Of a stretch of 44,378 nt of DNA, positions 32,705 through 40,516 are shown one piece after another; within the stretch, counting starts at the first letter, position 1, and each line of letters starts with the position of its first letter. The stretch is taken from positions 1-44,378 of the forward strand of contig JAVBNA010000032.1 in NCBI GenBank assembly GCA_031551875.1, given 5' to 3'. This stretch comes from JAVBNA01 sp031551875 (lineage in GTDB: Bacteria > Bacillota > Clostridia > Oscillospirales > Acutalibacteraceae). Position numbers and translations under genes: made by a program. The notes beneath the pieces were generated by a model. That model saw only the letters and a list, made by a program, of their open reading frames with translations. It was not told where the DNA came from and did no database searches.

Positions 32705-33874
32705 ATGCCGACCAGCCTCTGGGAAAGACTTTGTATGGGCAAAGAGCCCCCGCTTGACGAGCGTAAGCGCCGGGAGCGCTACGGCCTTGCGGCCAGCCTG
32801 ACCGGCATGCTGTGCAACGTGGCTCTTTTTGCGCTCAAGATGGCGGGCGGGCTTTTGTCCGGTTCAATCGCCGTGCTGGCCGATGCCTTCAACAACCTCT
32901 CTGACGCAGGCAGCTCGGTGGTCAGCTTTGTCGGCTTCCGCATGGCGGCCAAGCCCGCCGACCGGGAACACCCCTTCGGACACGGTCGCATCGAATACAT
33001 CGCCGGGCTTATCGTTTCTTTTCTGATTCTTTTTGTGGGCGCCGAGCTGTTTGTCTCCTCGATAAAGAAAATTTTTGCGCCGGAGGAGCTGTCCTCCAGT
33101 GTCTGGATCCCGATTTTTCTGGTTCTCTCCATCGTTATTAAGCTGTGGATGAGCGTTTTTTACCGGCGGATTGGCAAGAAAATTGAATCCTCCGCCCTGA
33201 AGGCCGCCGCGCAGGATAGCCTCAACGACGTCATCGCGACGGCCGCCGTCCTGATTTCCTTTGTGATTTTCATGCTGACCGGCGTGTCGCTTGACGCTTA
33301 TTTTGGCCTCGCGGTGTCGGTTTTTATTCTGATTGCGGGCATCCGAACCGCCAGGGAGACCATCTCTCCCCTGCTCGGTCAGGCACCCGACCCCGCCCTT
33401 GTCGGGAACATAGAGGCCTCGGTGCTGTCCTATGACGGCATTATCGGCGTGCACGACCTGATCATACACAACTACGGCCCCGGACGCAGCATCGTCTCCC
33501 TCCACGCGGAGGTGTCCGCTGCCGCGGACATTCTGGAGAGCCACGACACCATCGACCTGATCGAACGGGAGCTTGCCGAACGTTTTGCCTTAGACGTCGT
33601 CGTTGTTCACATGGATCCCGTCACGGTGGACGACGAGCACATAAACGCCGCACGGACGACCGTGATCGAAACGCTGCACGGCATAGATCCCCGCTTGGAT
33701 ATGCATGACTTTCGCATGGTAGAGGGCGTCAACCATACCAATCTGATTTTCGATGTGGTGATCCCCGGTCAATTCGGCTATTCGCCCGCGGGGCTGACCG
33801 AGGAGCTTGAACGGCGCTTGCAGAAAATTGACTCCAAATTTCTCCTACGCGTGCACGTTGACAGAAATTACTAG
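32705..33874 (+). CDS. Cation diffusion facilitator (CDF) transporter
   Basis: 389 residues; the ATG follows AAAGGGGG. CDF proteins export divalent metals such as Zn, Mn, Fe or Co in exchange for protons. Six membrane helices are expected. The signatures are visible: SGSIAVLADAFNNLSDAGSS (helix 2, with the Asp-rich metal site), PADREHPFGHGRIEYIAGL, and a helix 5 site in AAQDSLNDVIATAAVLISF. A cytoplasmic C-terminal domain with HDLIIHNYGPGR and SLHAEVSAAADILESHDTID follows, extended by a second HxD-like segment. The helix 2 and 5 sites have N/D and D/D character, often seen in manganese or iron exporters, but metal specificity cannot be set by eye. Confidence 0.93.
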   Translation: MPTSLWERLCMGKEPPLDERKRRERYGLAASLTGMLCNVALFALKMAGGLLSGSIAVLADAFNNLSDAGSSVVSFVGFRMAAKPADREHPFGHGRIEYIAGLIVSFLILFVGAELFVSSIKKIFAPEELSSSVWIPIFLVLSIVIKLWMSVFYRRIGKKIESSALKAAAQDSLNDVIATAAVLISFVIFMLTGVSLDAYFGLAVSVFILIAGIRTARETISPLLGQAPDPALVGNIEASVLSYDGIIGVHDLIIHNYGPGRSIVSLHAEVSAAADILESHDTIDLIERELAERFALDVVVVHMDPVTVDDEHINAARTTVIETLHGIDPRLDMHDFRMVEGVNHTNLIFDVVIPGQFGYSPAGLTEELERRLQKIDSKFLLRVHVDRNY

Positions 33875-33898
33875 GATTTTGCTTTTTTGCAGGAAGCG

Positions 33899-33928
33899 TT
33901 GACTTCCCCGACCCATTCGCGATATAAT
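33899..33928 (+). promoter_or_regulatory. Sigma-A promoter of the kinase-like gene
   Basis: TTGACT (33899-33904), 18 bases, TATAAT (33923-33928). It sits just after the CDF stop codon and gives the kinase-like gene its own transcript. Confidence 0.8.
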
Positions 33929-33974
33929 AGGCTTGCACATTTTTAATATGCCGTCGAAAGGACTGTTTCGTCTT

Positions 33975-35393
33975 ATGAATATAAAAGAGTTTCTGCTGGA
34001 AAAAAAGCGATATTTTCTCCTTGCGGGAATCCTGATGGTGATCACGGTGGTGGTATGCCTGCTGGTCTTTCCGCCAGCCTACCGCCTGCCCATCGTCCTG
34101 ATCATCATTTTGCTTACCCTCTTTCTCGCCGCGCTGGGGCTTTTTGAAGAGCTGTCCAGCCGCACCGCTTTGCACGAGCTGATCCTGCAGGATCTGGACG
34201 AGCTGCAAAAAACGCCCGACTACTCAGTGCCCGCCAGCGGCACACAGGAGGAGCGTGAGCTCTCAAACGGCATTAATACGCTTTCGCAGTACATAGCCTC
34301 CCTGCGCACGGAAAACGAAAAAGAGCGCAGCGACCTGGCCGATTACATCCGCGTCTGGTCGCCCAAGCTGGAGGAAAATCTCATCGAGTTCCGCAACATC
34401 GCCAACTCCGCCCTCAAAAGCGACCTGCCCAACCTTCTGGAGCGGCAGGCCGACCAGACCAACCTCGTGGTGCAGCAACTTCTCTACTACCTGCGCACCA
34501 AGACCGACGGGCTGGGCAACCGCAAGGTGCCGGTCAGCGTCAATGAAATGGCGCTGCAGACCATCAAGCGCTACTACTCCTTTATGCAGCAAAAGCGCAT
34601 CGGCTATCTCATCAAGGGGCAGGACATCATCATCAACACCGATCCCGATATTTTGAGCTTTGCGTTCGGACAGGTGCTGCACAACGCCATCAAGTACAGC
34701 CCGCGCAAGGGCAGTATCGGCATTTACATCAAGAAATTCCAGGACAATTATTATCTGATTGTCGAGGACAAGGGCTCAGGAATCAGCCCCTCCGACCTGC
34801 CGCATGTATTTGAAAAGAACTATGTGGGCAAGAATGAGCTGGATGAACATTCCCCCGGCATGGGGCTCTATCTTGCTAAATCCTTTGTCGAGCTGATGGG
34901 TTATCAGATCGGACTTAACTCCAAGCTCAACCAGGGCACAACGGTCGCCATCTGCTTCTCGGGTGAGGTTCCGGTGAACAAAAACGGATCGGGCAACCGC
35001 TCCGCTGTACCGGCTGCACCCAAGGCCAAAGAGCCTGTCCGTGTCGCCGAAGAAGCTGCGCCCGCGACGGCGCGCACGGAGGATGAGAAAAAGCCCGCGA
35101 AAAAGTCCGCGCCGCCCGCCGAAAAACCGCCGCGCAAAAAGCCTGTCCCGCCGGCTGAGCCGCCCGAAGAATTTGAACTTGATCTGGAAGCGGCATCCGA
35201 CGAGAATGAGGGTGAGGGCGAAACCTATCTGTCAGACGAGGCTGATAACGTGTCCGGAATCGAGCGCTTTGTCTCCAAGAAAAGCAAAACCCAAACGACG
35301 AAGAAAAAGGCTGATGCGCCCGCCCCGCCGTCCAAAAAAGAGCCTGAGCTGCAAAACGATAACACAGTTTCTGAAAATTCGAAATTGGATTAA
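33975..35393 (+). CDS. BceS-like sensor kinase homologue lacking the phosphoacceptor histidine
   Basis: 472 residues from an ATG with AAAGGA about 12 bases upstream. Two close N-terminal helices (about 13-32 and 38-60) have almost no external loop, as in BceS/GraS-type intramembrane-sensing kinases. The dimerisation helix reads DYIRVWSPKLEENLIEFRN, where BceS-type kinases have a W-x-H-x-I-K-x-P-I pattern; the His position is Pro130 and the TP is replaced. The ATPase domain looks intact: FAFGQVLHNAIKYSPRKGSI, VEDKGSGISPSDL, FEKNYVGKN and SPGMGLYLAKSFVELMGYQI. After about residue 335 comes a tail of about 135 residues rich in Pro, Lys and Glu. No response regulator or BceAB transporter is adjacent. 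I infer an ATP-binding pseudokinase or a kinase using another residue. Confidence 0.82.
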   Translation: MNIKEFLLEKKRYFLLAGILMVITVVVCLLVFPPAYRLPIVLIIILLTLFLAALGLFEELSSRTALHELILQDLDELQKTPDYSVPASGTQEERELSNGINTLSQYIASLRTENEKERSDLADYIRVWSPKLEENLIEFRNIANSALKSDLPNLLERQADQTNLVVQQLLYYLRTKTDGLGNRKVPVSVNEMALQTIKRYYSFMQQKRIGYLIKGQDIIINTDPDILSFAFGQVLHNAIKYSPRKGSIGIYIKKFQDNYYLIVEDKGSGISPSDLPHVFEKNYVGKNELDEHSPGMGLYLAKSFVELMGYQIGLNSKLNQGTTVAICFSGEVPVNKNGSGNRSAVPAAPKAKEPVRVAEEAAPATARTEDEKKPAKKSAPPAEKPPRKKPVPPAEPPEEFELDLEAASDENEGEGETYLSDEADNVSGIERFVSKKSKTQTTKKKADAPAPPSKKEPELQNDNTVSENSKLD

Positions 35394-35400
35394 TACTATG

Positions 35401-35433
35401 ACGCCGGACAGCATAGCCTGTCCGGTGTTTTTT
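35401..35433 (+). terminator. Terminator of the kinase-like gene
   Basis: CCGGACAG (35404-35411) pairs with CTGTCCGG (35418-35425), extended by flanking pairs, followed by a run of six T after GTG. It lies directly after the stop codon region. Confidence 0.88.
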
Positions 35434-35465
35434 CAGCAAGAAGCTCCTAAGAAGTAACGGGGCGA

Positions 35466-35507
35466 CGCCCCCGCCGCAGGACAGCGTTTCTGCGGCGGGG
35501 GCGTTTT
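35466..35507 (+). terminator. Second GC-rich hairpin and T-run between convergent genes
   Basis: A perfect 14-bp GC-rich stem (35466-35479 with 35490-35503) and a 10-base loop are followed by TTTT on the plus strand. It is a back-up terminator for the plus-strand gene and may also block the minus-strand Cys-rich gene that ends at 35519, although there is no U-run on that side. Confidence 0.75.
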
Positions 35508-35518
35508 CACACTTAATT

Positions 35519-36388
35519 TTAGTATGTTCTGGGCTTATTGCAGTCACAGTCGCAGCGTTTTGAGGAATGGTGCTGTGACCCGCAGGAATCCTGACAATCA
35601 TTAGCCTTGGGCGGGAAGAATTCGTCAACTGGGAACTCAATGCGGCGGAAGAGGTCGCATGGATTGTCGGACGCGCTGGCCACACACTCGTTCTCCGGGA
35701 TGCAGAAGTCATACGCCGGCAGCAGGAGCTGGACGTTTCTCGAAAGCTGTACGATTGAGAAAAGGCCGATGCTGACAAAGACCTTTTTCACGCTTTCGCC
35801 GCAGCAGAAACGGCCGTGGAAGCACCTTTCGATGCAGGCCGGGATGCAGGGGCAGGGGTCGCAGTCGTCACAGCACTCGACAATCCGGCAGTCCAGACCG
35901 ATGGGGTCGGCCACCTGAACCGTCGCCTTGGGCAGGTTTTTGCTGGACATCAGCTGCATGTCGTCTTCACCCGGGCAGAATTCCGAACTGAAGATGCGGA
36001 CATTTCCTTCGCTTCCGTACAGAATGACCTTTTTGCTGAAGCAGCACAGGCCGCACACACTTGCACTGGGCGAGGCGGGGACACGGCAGATCTCCAGTTC
36101 AACCTTGAAGAAGAAGGTCATATCCACCGTGAAGAAGCCCTTGTTGAAGGGAACCTTTTCGGTGTCGATGAACACCTGAAGCACATCGACATCCCTCAGG
36201 CGAACGGTGTTGGCCTGGTCTACCATCTCCTGCCCTTCCTCGGTGAAAAAGCAGCGCAGGTCCTCCAGGCAATCCTTGTCGCAGCAGGAGTCGTATACTC
36301 TGGACGAATCCACACACACGGCTTCCTTAATGCAGTTCGCTGTCTGGGGCTCATGAATGGTTACACGGTTTGCATTGTTGTTATCCAT
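35519..36388 (-). CDS. Cys-rich protein of unknown function (29 cysteines)
   Basis: 289 residues; the ATG (MDNNNANRV) has a perfect AGGAGGT eight bases upstream. There is no signal peptide or membrane helix. It has 29 cysteines, clustered near residues 19-50 (VDSSRVYDSCCDKDCLEDLR), in the middle (CGLCCFSKK), at CCDDCDPCPCIPACIERC, and in the tail (CDCDCNKPRTY). The stretches between are beta-rich and alternate hydrophobic residues. The layout recalls spore-coat or exosporium-type proteins of clostridia, but I do not recognise a named family. It stands alone between the kinase-like gene and the divergent PocR-AraC regulator. Confidence 0.8.
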   Translation of the reverse strand: MDNNNANRVTIHEPQTANCIKEAVCVDSSRVYDSCCDKDCLEDLRCFFTEEGQEMVDQANTVRLRDVDVLQVFIDTEKVPFNKGFFTVDMTFFFKVELEICRVPASPSASVCGLCCFSKKVILYGSEGNVRIFSSEFCPGEDDMQLMSSKNLPKATVQVADPIGLDCRIVECCDDCDPCPCIPACIERCFHGRFCCGESVKKVFVSIGLFSIVQLSRNVQLLLPAYDFCIPENECVASASDNPCDLFRRIEFPVDEFFPPKANDCQDSCGSQHHSSKRCDCDCNKPRTY

Positions 36389-36712
36389 ATAAAATACCTC
36401 CTGATAGATTTGAACCCGAATGTTCACTCCATCTTATGGTATTTTAGATTTTTTGTTCCTGGTTTTCGGCCTTTTCCCCGCTTTGCTTATAATTATTAGA
36501 AATTTGAATCCTTTTATAAGAGGAACTTCCCATCCTATTGCCTCTGTATAAAATTTGTTATATAAATTCAGCACAACCGTCAAAGTTTTTCTAATCCTCT
36601 GTAAAAAGACTTGATTTTTGTCATATTTGCTCTATAATAAGTTTATTGGGTAAATATTTTTCTTTGACCCAGGAAAAATAACCCTTTAAATTGATTGGAA
36701 AGGTTGGACGCT
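36389..36712. other. AT-rich divergent control region
   Basis: About 320 bases between the Cys-rich gene (leftward) and the PocR-AraC gene (rightward). It holds the rightward promoter at 36611-36638. No convincing sigma-A promoter is seen for the leftward gene, which would fit a sporulation or other alternative sigma factor, but I could not identify its elements. Confidence 0.5.
36611..36638 (+). promoter_or_regulatory. Probable promoter of the PocR-AraC regulator gene
   Basis: TTGATT (36611-36616), 16 bases, TATAAT (36633-36638), about 75 bases upstream of the start codon. Confidence 0.65.
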
Positions 36713-37549
36713 ATGCTCGTCTATGATGTGCAGCGAATCCGCGAAATCCTTGAAGACTTTTATTTGCTTTCCGGGATTCACATCGTATTTTTTGACACGC
36801 ACTCTACCGAACTCGCATCCTACCCCAAAGGGCAAAGTAAATTTTGCACCATGATCCGCTCCTCGCCAACCGGATATTCCCTGTGTAAGCAATGTGACCT
36901 GAAGGCCTTTGACAGCGCCGTTAAGGATCAGCCTCCCCACGTGTACCGTTGTCACACCGGCCTGCTCGAATCGGTCGCCCCGGTCTATGACGGCGACACC
37001 CTGATCGGCTTCGTCATGGCGGGGCAAGGACGTGAAGTGACGCGTGAATCGGGTCAGTGGGAGGAAATTCAGGCGAATTGCCATGATTTGCCGGTTGATT
37101 TTTCTGAGCTGTACCCGCACTTCAAAAAACTGCCCGGCGTTTCGGAAAAGAGCCTGGGCGCGGCCGTGCGCATGGTCGGCCTGTGCATAGCGCACAGTTA
37201 TAAAAACCATCTGCTCAGCCGCGGACGGGGCGACTTTTGCGCTGCACTCCAGCAGTACATTGAAAACCACTACGACACCCCTGAAAAAATGCGCCTGTCC
37301 AGCATGGCGCAAACCTTCGGCGTCAGCAACTCCACCATCTGCCACCTGTGCAAGCGCGAGCTGGGGGTGACCGTTGCGCAGCTTATCCGGCGCTGCCGTG
37401 TCAACGCCGCGAAAAACCTCCTGATGAACACGGGCATCCCGATCAGTGAGATCGCCTCCATGGTGGGCATCCCCGACTTTAACTATTTCACCAAGGTTTT
37501 CAAGGCCGAGTCAGGCTTTACGCCCAGCCGCTTCCGCGCGCTGGCCTAA
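36713..37549 (+). CDS. AraC-family regulator with PocR sensory domain
   Basis: 278 residues; the ATG has GGAAAGG nine bases upstream (an in-frame TTG at 36695 is less likely). Residues 1-160 match the PocR domain: LSGIHIVFFDTHSTELASYP, FCTMIRSS, LCKQCDLKAFDSAVKDQPPH, YRCHTGLLESVAPVYDGDTL and GFVMAGQG. The CxxC and CH residues are typical of the domain and may bind a metal or ligand. The AraC DNA-binding domain (about 180-275) has both helix-turn-helix units, RLSSMAQTFGVSNSTICHLC and IPISEIASMVGIPDFNYFTK, then VFKAESGFTPSRFRAL. PocR-type regulators respond to small diols or related compounds in known cases. No target operon is adjacent, so its regulon is unknown. Confidence 0.92.
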   Translation: MLVYDVQRIREILEDFYLLSGIHIVFFDTHSTELASYPKGQSKFCTMIRSSPTGYSLCKQCDLKAFDSAVKDQPPHVYRCHTGLLESVAPVYDGDTLIGFVMAGQGREVTRESGQWEEIQANCHDLPVDFSELYPHFKKLPGVSEKSLGAAVRMVGLCIAHSYKNHLLSRGRGDFCAALQQYIENHYDTPEKMRLSSMAQTFGVSNSTICHLCKRELGVTVAQLIRRCRVNAAKNLLMNTGIPISEIASMVGIPDFNYFTKVFKAESGFTPSRFRALA

Positions 37550-37560
37550 TTCTCCACAAT

Positions 37561-37605
37561 ACAAAACCCGCCTTGTTTGCACAGAGCAAATAAGGCGGGT
37601 TTTGT
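37561..37605. terminator. Long bidirectional terminator
   Basis: ACAAAACCCGCCTT (37561-37574) pairs with AAGGCGGGTTTTGT (37592-37605), and the stem continues inward for about six more pairs to a 5-base loop. It separates the PocR-AraC gene from the convergent flavoprotein operon. Confidence 0.92.
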
Positions 37606-37613
37606 ATTCAGGG

Positions 37614-39209
37614 CTACCTATTTTCTGTTTCTACGGTCAGCACTGCCTCGGCGCAGCGAACCCCGTCCACAGCCGCCGACAAAATCCCGCCGGCATACCC
37701 CGCGCCTTCACCGCAGGGATAAAGCCCCGGCGTACTCACCGACTGCAAGTCCTCCCCGCGTCTGATGCGCACCGGCGATGAGCTGCGCGTTTCCACCCCG
37801 GTCAGCAACGCACCGGGCGAAGCGAAGCCGGGCAGCTTTCGGTCAAAGGCTGCGATCCCCGCCCGCAGCGACTCGGTGACATATCGGGGCAGGATCTCCG
37901 CGAGGTCGCTGGGCGCGACGCCGGGACGGTAGGTAGGCTCAGTGTCTCCCAACGCACGGGAGGGCACACCCTGCAAAAAATCTCCGAGCTGCTGCACCGG
38001 CGCGCGGTAGCCTCCGCCGCCCAGCGCAAAAGCCGCGCGCTCAAGCGTACGCTGAAGCACGACACCCGACAGCACGTGCCCGTCGGGAAAGTCATCCGGC
38101 GTCACCCCGACCAGCAGGGCACTGTTCGCATTGGCGCCGTCACGGGCGTGCTCGCTCATACCGTTGGTCACAACGCCGCCCTCCTCCGTGGCCGCCGCCA
38201 CCACCACCCCGCCGGGGCACATGCAAAAGGTATATACCCCCCGCCCGTTCGGCAGATGAGCCGCCAGCTTGTAGTCGGCCGCACCCAGCGCGGGGTGTCC
38301 CGCAAAACCTCCGTACTGCACGCGGTCAATCATGCGCTGGGAGTGCTCGACGCGCACCCCTAGCGAAAAGGCCTTGGGCTCCATCGCCACACCGCCCTCC
38401 AGGAGCATTTCAAACGTGTCGCGCGCGCTGTGCCCAATGGCCAGAATCACCCGGTTTGCTGTGAGGATTTGCGTTTCTCCCCCGCGGGATGACACCGCAA
38501 GGCCGGTCACCCTTCCGTTTTCAGTCAGCAGGCGCTCCATTTTGGTGTCAAAGCGAAACGCACCACCCAGCGAAATGATGCGCCCCCGCAGATTTTTCAC
38601 CGTGACTCGCAGCTTGTCGGTGCCGATATGCGGCTTGGCCGCGTAGAGGATTTCCTCCGGCGCGCCGCAGTCCGCAAGCTCCATGAGAACTTTGCGCATA
38701 CGGCTGTCCTTGATGCCGGTGTTGAGCTTGCCGTCCGAAAAGGTGCCCGCACCCCCCTCACCGAACTGCACGTTGGACTGTTGGTCAAGCGGCCCGCCGC
38801 CCCAAAAGGCGGCAATGTCAGCCGTGCGCCTGTCCACATCGCTCCCCCGCTCCAGGACAATCGGCCCTGCGCCTGCCTGCGCGAGAATCAGCGCGGCGAA
38901 CAGCCCCGCCGGGCCCGCGCCCACCACCACCGGCCGCATGGACGGCGGCGTGTGGGGCGGAAGGACATAGCGGTAGGGCTGTGCAGACGCCACCGTCCTG
39001 TCCCTGCGTTTGGGTTCGGCACCGTGTACGGTCACCTCCACAGTGACCACGAAGTGGAGCGCCTGCTTTTTGCGGGCATCCAGCGACTTTTTATACAGCT
39101 TCATGGACTGAATGTCCTGTACAGGGATACCTAAACGCTCGGCCGCCTTAGCACGCAGATCGGCTTCATTTCCGTCCAACTCCAGTTTGAGCTCCGCAAT
39201 TCTCAGCAT
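37614..39209 (-). CDS. FAD-dependent dehydrogenase-like protein (COG2509 type)
   Basis: 531 residues; the ATG (MLRIAEL) has AAGGAA upstream and shares one base with the stop of the preceding gene. An N-terminal ferredoxin-like or RNA-binding-like domain (about 1-75, MLRIAELKLELDGNEADLRA and MKLYKKSLDARKKQALHF) precedes the FAD site PVVVGAGPAGLFAALILAQA. Then come ERGSDVDRRTADIAAFW, GEGGAGTFSDGKLNTGIKD, a second glycine-rich strand VILAIGHSARDTFEMLL, a CMCPGGVVVAAATEEGGVVT segment and the closing YPCGEGAGYAGGILSAAVDG that binds FAD. The family is widespread in Firmicutes but its substrate is not established. It forms an operon with a second, unrelated flavoprotein. Confidence 0.92.
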   Translation of the reverse strand: MLRIAELKLELDGNEADLRAKAAERLGIPVQDIQSMKLYKKSLDARKKQALHFVVTVEVTVHGAEPKRRDRTVASAQPYRYVLPPHTPPSMRPVVVGAGPAGLFAALILAQAGAGPIVLERGSDVDRRTADIAAFWGGGPLDQQSNVQFGEGGAGTFSDGKLNTGIKDSRMRKVLMELADCGAPEEILYAAKPHIGTDKLRVTVKNLRGRIISLGGAFRFDTKMERLLTENGRVTGLAVSSRGGETQILTANRVILAIGHSARDTFEMLLEGGVAMEPKAFSLGVRVEHSQRMIDRVQYGGFAGHPALGAADYKLAAHLPNGRGVYTFCMCPGGVVVAAATEEGGVVTNGMSEHARDGANANSALLVGVTPDDFPDGHVLSGVVLQRTLERAAFALGGGGYRAPVQQLGDFLQGVPSRALGDTEPTYRPGVAPSDLAEILPRYVTESLRAGIAAFDRKLPGFASPGALLTGVETRSSSPVRIRRGEDLQSVSTPGLYPCGEGAGYAGGILSAAVDGVRCAEAVLTVETENR

Positions 39210-40456
39210 CACGATTCCTTTCCCCGCGCCGCCGATTGTCCGGCCAGCGCGCCTGAGCTCCACGCCCACTGTAAATTAAAGCCGCCGCAATCCCCGTCGA
39301 CGTCAAGCACCTCCCCCGCGAGATAGAGCCCCGGACAGCGCCTCGATTCCATGGTCATGGGGTTCACCTCATCGGTACAAATCCCACCGGCGGTCACCTG
39401 CGCGTTTTGGAAGGAGTGCCCGCCCAGCACCGTGAACCGCCAGTCGCTCAGCCGCCGCGCCGCGCGCATTAGCGCCGCCGCGTCAAGCGTGCGCACGGGA
39501 TGCGGCAGCGGCAGTGCAAGCCCCTTCAGGATTTCCTGTCCGATACGCTTGTGGAGCATCCCGGTTAAAAAGTCCTCAAGCAAAACTTCAGGATTGTTCC
39601 GCGCTCGCTCTGTGAGCAGTGCGCACAACTCTTCTTCGCTTTTGCCGGGGAACAGGGTGAGCGACAGCTCCGCTTTGCCTTTACACTCCCCCGCGAGACG
39701 GCTAAGCGCAAAGACCGGCGGCCCTGACAGGCCGTATTCGGTAAAGAGGATTTCGCCTTCCTCTGTGCGCAGTATGTTTCCCTGCGCGAGAAAGGAGGCC
39801 GCCCCCAGAAATTTAATCCCCTTGAGACGGCGGGTCACCGTGTTTTCGGTGCGCAGCTGAACCAGCGACGGAAAAAGCGGCGTAACGCGGTGTCCCAGCG
39901 CTTCGAGTAGCGAGTACCCGCTTCCGTCGGAGCAGAGGCTCGGTGCGGCCTTGCCGCCGGTCGTCACAATGGCACGCCGGGCGGTCAAACGCCCCTCCTC
40001 CCCGCCGATGATCGTAAAGCCCCCCCGTCCGGGACGAAGGGCGGTCACGTGAAAGCCGCACATCTCCCGAATTCGTCCAGTGCGGACGCAGGCGGCGCGC
40101 AGACAGTCGAGCACCGAGGACGCCTGGTCGCTGTAGGGATATACCCGGCCGCCCTCCTCGGTCTTGCAATAGATGCCGATGCGGTGAAAGAACGCCATCG
40201 CCGCCTGCGGCGGGAAGGCGGTCAGGACCGGGACAATAAACGCCGGCGGTGCGCCGTGATAGTGGATTGGCGCCGTTTCGGTGTTGGTCAGGTTACACCG
40301 GCCGTTTCCGGTCGCCAGCAGCTTTTTCCCCACACGGGGATGACGTTCCAAAATCACAACGTTTCTGCTTCCTGTCTGTGCCGCGTGCAGCGCCGCCATC
40401 AGCCCCGCCGCACCGCCACCCACGATCGCAATGTCGGCCCGCAATTCCTCAGACAT
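39209..40456 (-). CDS. HI0933/BaiN-family flavoprotein
   Basis: 415 residues; the ATG (MSEELRADIAIV) lies behind AGGGGGAA. The FAD-binding fold starts with IAIVGGGAAGLMAALHAAQT and VVILERHPRVGKKLLATGNG, followed by RCNLTN, which is the HI0933 hallmark. Later motifs are AIVTTGGKAAPSLCSDGSGY, FPSLVQLRTEN, LFTEYGLSGPPVFALSR and the C-terminal GGICTDEVNPMTMESRRCPG with LYLAGEVLDVDGDCGGFNLQ. Members include the bile-acid enzyme BaiN, but most have unknown substrates. The gene sits between the amylase-phosphorylase fusion and the COG2509 flavoprotein, and its stop overlaps the next start by one base. Confidence 0.93.
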   Translation of the reverse strand: MSEELRADIAIVGGGAAGLMAALHAAQTGSRNVVILERHPRVGKKLLATGNGRCNLTNTETAPIHYHGAPPAFIVPVLTAFPPQAAMAFFHRIGIYCKTEEGGRVYPYSDQASSVLDCLRAACVRTGRIREMCGFHVTALRPGRGGFTIIGGEEGRLTARRAIVTTGGKAAPSLCSDGSGYSLLEALGHRVTPLFPSLVQLRTENTVTRRLKGIKFLGAASFLAQGNILRTEEGEILFTEYGLSGPPVFALSRLAGECKGKAELSLTLFPGKSEEELCALLTERARNNPEVLLEDFLTGMLHKRIGQEILKGLALPLPHPVRTLDAAALMRAARRLSDWRFTVLGGHSFQNAQVTAGGICTDEVNPMTMESRRCPGLYLAGEVLDVDGDCGGFNLQWAWSSGALAGQSAARGKES

Positions 40457-40478
40457 CGTATTCCCCCTCATGTACAGG

Positions 40479-40513
40479 GATTCCGCCTGCCGTGACATAC
40501 GGCAGGCGGAATC
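40479..40513. terminator. Intercistronic hairpin
   Basis: A perfect 14-bp stem (40479-40492 with 40500-40513) and a 7-base loop, followed on the plus strand by TTTTT. In the minus-strand mRNA it begins 4 bases after the stop codon of the fusion gene and has no U-run on that side, so it probably does not terminate there. It may protect the upstream mRNA or stop antisense transcripts. Confidence 0.7.
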
Positions 40514-40516
40514 TTT

